A DNA stretch of 7,620 bases. Source: Pseudomonadota bacterium. Lineage in GTDB: Bacteria; Pseudomonadota; Gammaproteobacteria; SZUA-229. The stretch spans positions 1-7,620 of the forward strand of contig DAOVJH010000059.1 of the NCBI GenBank assembly GCA_030673345.1, read 5' to 3'. The notes under the pieces are model-generated. The model saw only the letters and a list, made by a program, of their open reading frames with translations, did not search any database and had not been told where the DNA came from. This document shows, in pieces, positions 6,177 to 7,620 of the stretch (position 1 is the stretch's first letter; each line of letters begins with the position of its first letter). A program made the position numbers and the translations under genes.

Positions 6177-6262
6177 ATATTTGAATGATACACACCGGAA
6201 TATCAAAGATAACCCTAACTTAAGGCTGGTTAACGCCAATATATTGATTATTTCGACACTCT

Positions 6263-6276
6263 TTGACTTACATCAT
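6263..6276. promoter_or_regulatory. Possible FNR/CRP-type binding site
   Basis: TTGAC-TTAC-ATCAT matches the FNR-family palindrome TTGAT-N4-ATCAA at 8 of 10 specified positions. It lies in the divergent nnrS-pdxS region, 67 bases before the pdxS start and about 235 bases before the nnrS start. FNR-type regulators (FNR, ANR, DNR) often control nitric oxide genes, which makes nnrS the natural target, but the distance is long. A chance match is quite possible. Confidence 0.25.
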
Positions 6277-6343
6277 AGACAGATTACTGCAAGCTTACGA
6301 ATATGTCACATTTCCCCTTCATCCAAAATAAGGTTGGTACCAC

Positions 6344-7231
6344 ATGAATTCTAATAACGACGATTTTAAGGTCAAAGTCGGTTTGGCCGAAATGCTCAAA
6401 GGCGGTGCCATCATGGATGTGACCAATGCAGAGCAGGCCAAAATTGCTGAAGATGCCGGTGCCTGTGCGGTAATGGCGTTAGAACGCATCCCTTCAGACA
6501 TCCGCCGCGATGGCGGTGTAGCCCGTATGTCCGACCCGGATATGATCCAGGAGATCAAAGACACCGTGTCCATCCCCGTGATGGCGAAATGCCGCATCGG
6601 ACACTTTGCCGAAGCACAGATCATACAGGCACTGGAAGTTGATTTTATCGATGAATCAGAAGTACTGACGCCTGCCGATGAAGCTAACCATATCTACAAA
6701 CATGACTTTAAAGTACCTTTTGTCTGCGGTGCCACCAACCTTGGAGAAGCGCTGCGCCGAATCGGTGAAGGTGCCGCCATGATGCGTACCAAAGGTGAAG
6801 CGGGCAGCGGCAACATCATCGAAGCGGTACGCCACATGCGGGCACTGAAAGATGAGATGTCACGCCTTACCACACTTGGCAGCGAACAGCTGATGAGCGT
6901 TGCCAAAAACCTTGGCGCACCTTATGACCTGGTCTGTTACGTCGCCGAACACGGCGAATTGCCAGTGCCTAACTTTTCGGCAGGCGGCATTGCCACCCCG
7001 GCCGACGCAGCGCTTGTTCGACAATTAGGCGCGCAGGCGGTATTCGTCGGCTCCGGTATTTTTAAATCAGATGACCCTGCCGCACGTGCCGTAGCCATCG
7101 TTAAAGCTACCACCCATTTTGATGACCCGGAAATACTGCTCGAAGTCAGCCGTGGATTACAGCCTGGCATGAAAGGCCTTGAAATGTCAGAAATTCCTGA
7201 ACAGGAACGTATGGCCGTCAGGGGCTGGTGA
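6344..7231 (+). CDS. pdxS: Pyridoxal 5'-phosphate synthase, lyase subunit PdxS
   Basis: A 295-residue (beta/alpha)8-barrel enzyme that builds pyridoxal 5'-phosphate from ribose 5-phosphate, glyceraldehyde 3-phosphate and ammonia supplied by PdxT (the DXP-independent vitamin B6 route). PdxS normally forms a dodecamer decorated with PdxT. Conserved blocks are [22 protein letters not shown] (first part), [43 protein letters not shown] and VGSGIFKS. Catalytic residues align as Asp25, Lys82 and Lys150, one position later than in the Bacillus subtilis enzyme. Length is normal and the C-terminus is intact. AAGG (6330-6333), 10 bases before the ATG, is a usable ribosome binding site. It is followed after 9 bases by pdxT, forming the usual two-gene unit. 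Confidence 0.97.
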   Translation: MNSNNDDFKVKVGLAEMLKGGAIMDVTNAEQAKIAEDAGACAVMALERIPSDIRRDGGVARMSDPDMIQEIKDTVSIPVMAKCRIGHFAEAQIIQALEVDFIDESEVLTPADEANHIYKHDFKVPFVCGATNLGEALRRIGEGAAMMRTKGEAGSGNIIEAVRHMRALKDEMSRLTTLGSEQLMSVAKNLGAPYDLVCYVAEHGELPVPNFSAGGIATPADAALVRQLGAQAVFVGSGIFKSDDPAARAVAIVKATTHFDDPEILLEVSRGLQPGMKGLEMSEIPEQERMAVRGW

Positions 7232-7240
7232 ACAAAATAC

Positions 7241-7620
7241 ATGAATAAAATCGTGGGCATCCTCGCTTTACAGGGTGCCTATCAAAAACATGCCGAAATT
7301 CTTTCGAAGCTCGGTATCGAGACGCGGCTGATACGGAGACCAGCTGAACTGGATGGTTGCTCTGCACTGATTTTACCGGGCGGTGAATCAACCACGATAA
7401 GTCTGCTGATGCAGGAGTATGGTTTTTATGAAGCGATCAGATCATTTGCGAAAAACCATCCTGTCATGGGTGTCTGCGCCGGCATGATTTTAATGGCAGA
7501 CGATGTTGATGACGAACGCGTAACACCGCTGGGATTGATCCCGTTTAAAGCGACACGTAATTTTTATGGACGCCAGGTACATAGTTTTACTGCAGATCTA
7601 AAGCTGAATTTTGATAACAC
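7241..7620 (+). CDS. pdxT: Pyridoxal 5'-phosphate synthase, glutaminase subunit PdxT (3' end outside window)
   Basis: The first 126 codons of a class I glutamine amidotransferase that hydrolyses glutamine and channels ammonia to PdxS. It starts MNKIVGILALQGAYQKH, the family opening. LILPGGEST (43-51) forms the oxyanion/glutamine site, Cys79 in GVCAGM is the catalytic nucleophile, and TRNFYGRQVHSF follows as in other PdxT proteins. The family is about 190 residues long, so roughly a third, including the catalytic His and Glu, lies beyond the window; the truncation is an edge effect. The ATG is 9 bases after the pdxS stop and has no strong Shine-Dalgarno of its own, so translation is probably coupled to pdxS. 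Confidence 0.96.
   Translation, partial: MNKIVGILALQGAYQKHAEILSKLGIETRLIRRPAELDGCSALILPGGESTTISLLMQEYGFYEAIRSFAKNHPVMGVCAGMILMADDVDDERVTPLGLIPFKATRNFYGRQVHSFTADLKLNFDN

Noticed and set aside
6118..6354. 78-codon plus-strand frame starting at GTG
   Set aside because: It runs across a likely promoter region and overlaps the pdxS start; it has no ribosome binding site and no family resemblance.
6319..7260. Several minus-strand frames across pdxS
   Set aside because: They are antisense shadows of pdxS, whose motifs and catalytic residues are unambiguous.

Overview
This window reads as a stretch of chromosome from a Gammaproteobacterium of moderate-to-low GC. The evidence is the look of the proteins (an NnrS membrane protein, a DUF4080-type radical SAM protein, a class I-like PPK2) and the intergenic palindromes with a TGTAGG(A/T)GCGA core, typical of REP-like elements in that class. 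I cannot name genus or species. No phage, transposase, CRISPR, rRNA or tRNA is visible.

Layout, left to right. A two-armed GC-rich palindrome (5-90) is followed by two minus-strand genes: a B12-binding-domain radical SAM protein (164-1681) and the polyphosphate kinase ppk2 (1770-2624). A second palindromic repeat lies between them. A 226-base divergent region (2625-2850) separates ppk2 from adk (2851-3489, plus), an adenylate kinase with a four-cysteine LID. A strong bidirectional terminator (3506-3541) closes adk. It also closes a minus-strand group of small genes: a 149-residue membrane-anchored protein (3559-4008), a 54-residue protein (4073-4237) and a 32-residue single-helix protein (4318-4416). 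About 400 bases with no convincing gene follow. Next is nnrS (4818-6029, minus), whose leader carries a third palindromic element (6049-6109). A divergent intergenic region leads to pdxS (6344-7231, plus) and the start of pdxT (7241, cut by the window end), which together make pyridoxal 5'-phosphate.

Most of the window is core metabolism. PPK2 and Adk are divergent neighbours and biochemically complementary: one links polyphosphate to nucleotide phosphorylation, the other interconverts AMP, ADP and ATP. PdxS and PdxT are two subunits of one enzyme. NnrS is normally tied to nitric oxide stress, but no other nitrogen-oxide gene is present. The least explained parts are the three small minus-strand genes, the probably leaderless promoter of the radical SAM gene, and the three palindromic elements. 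I did not find a clear new multi-gene system; the small-gene cluster is the best candidate for something undescribed.
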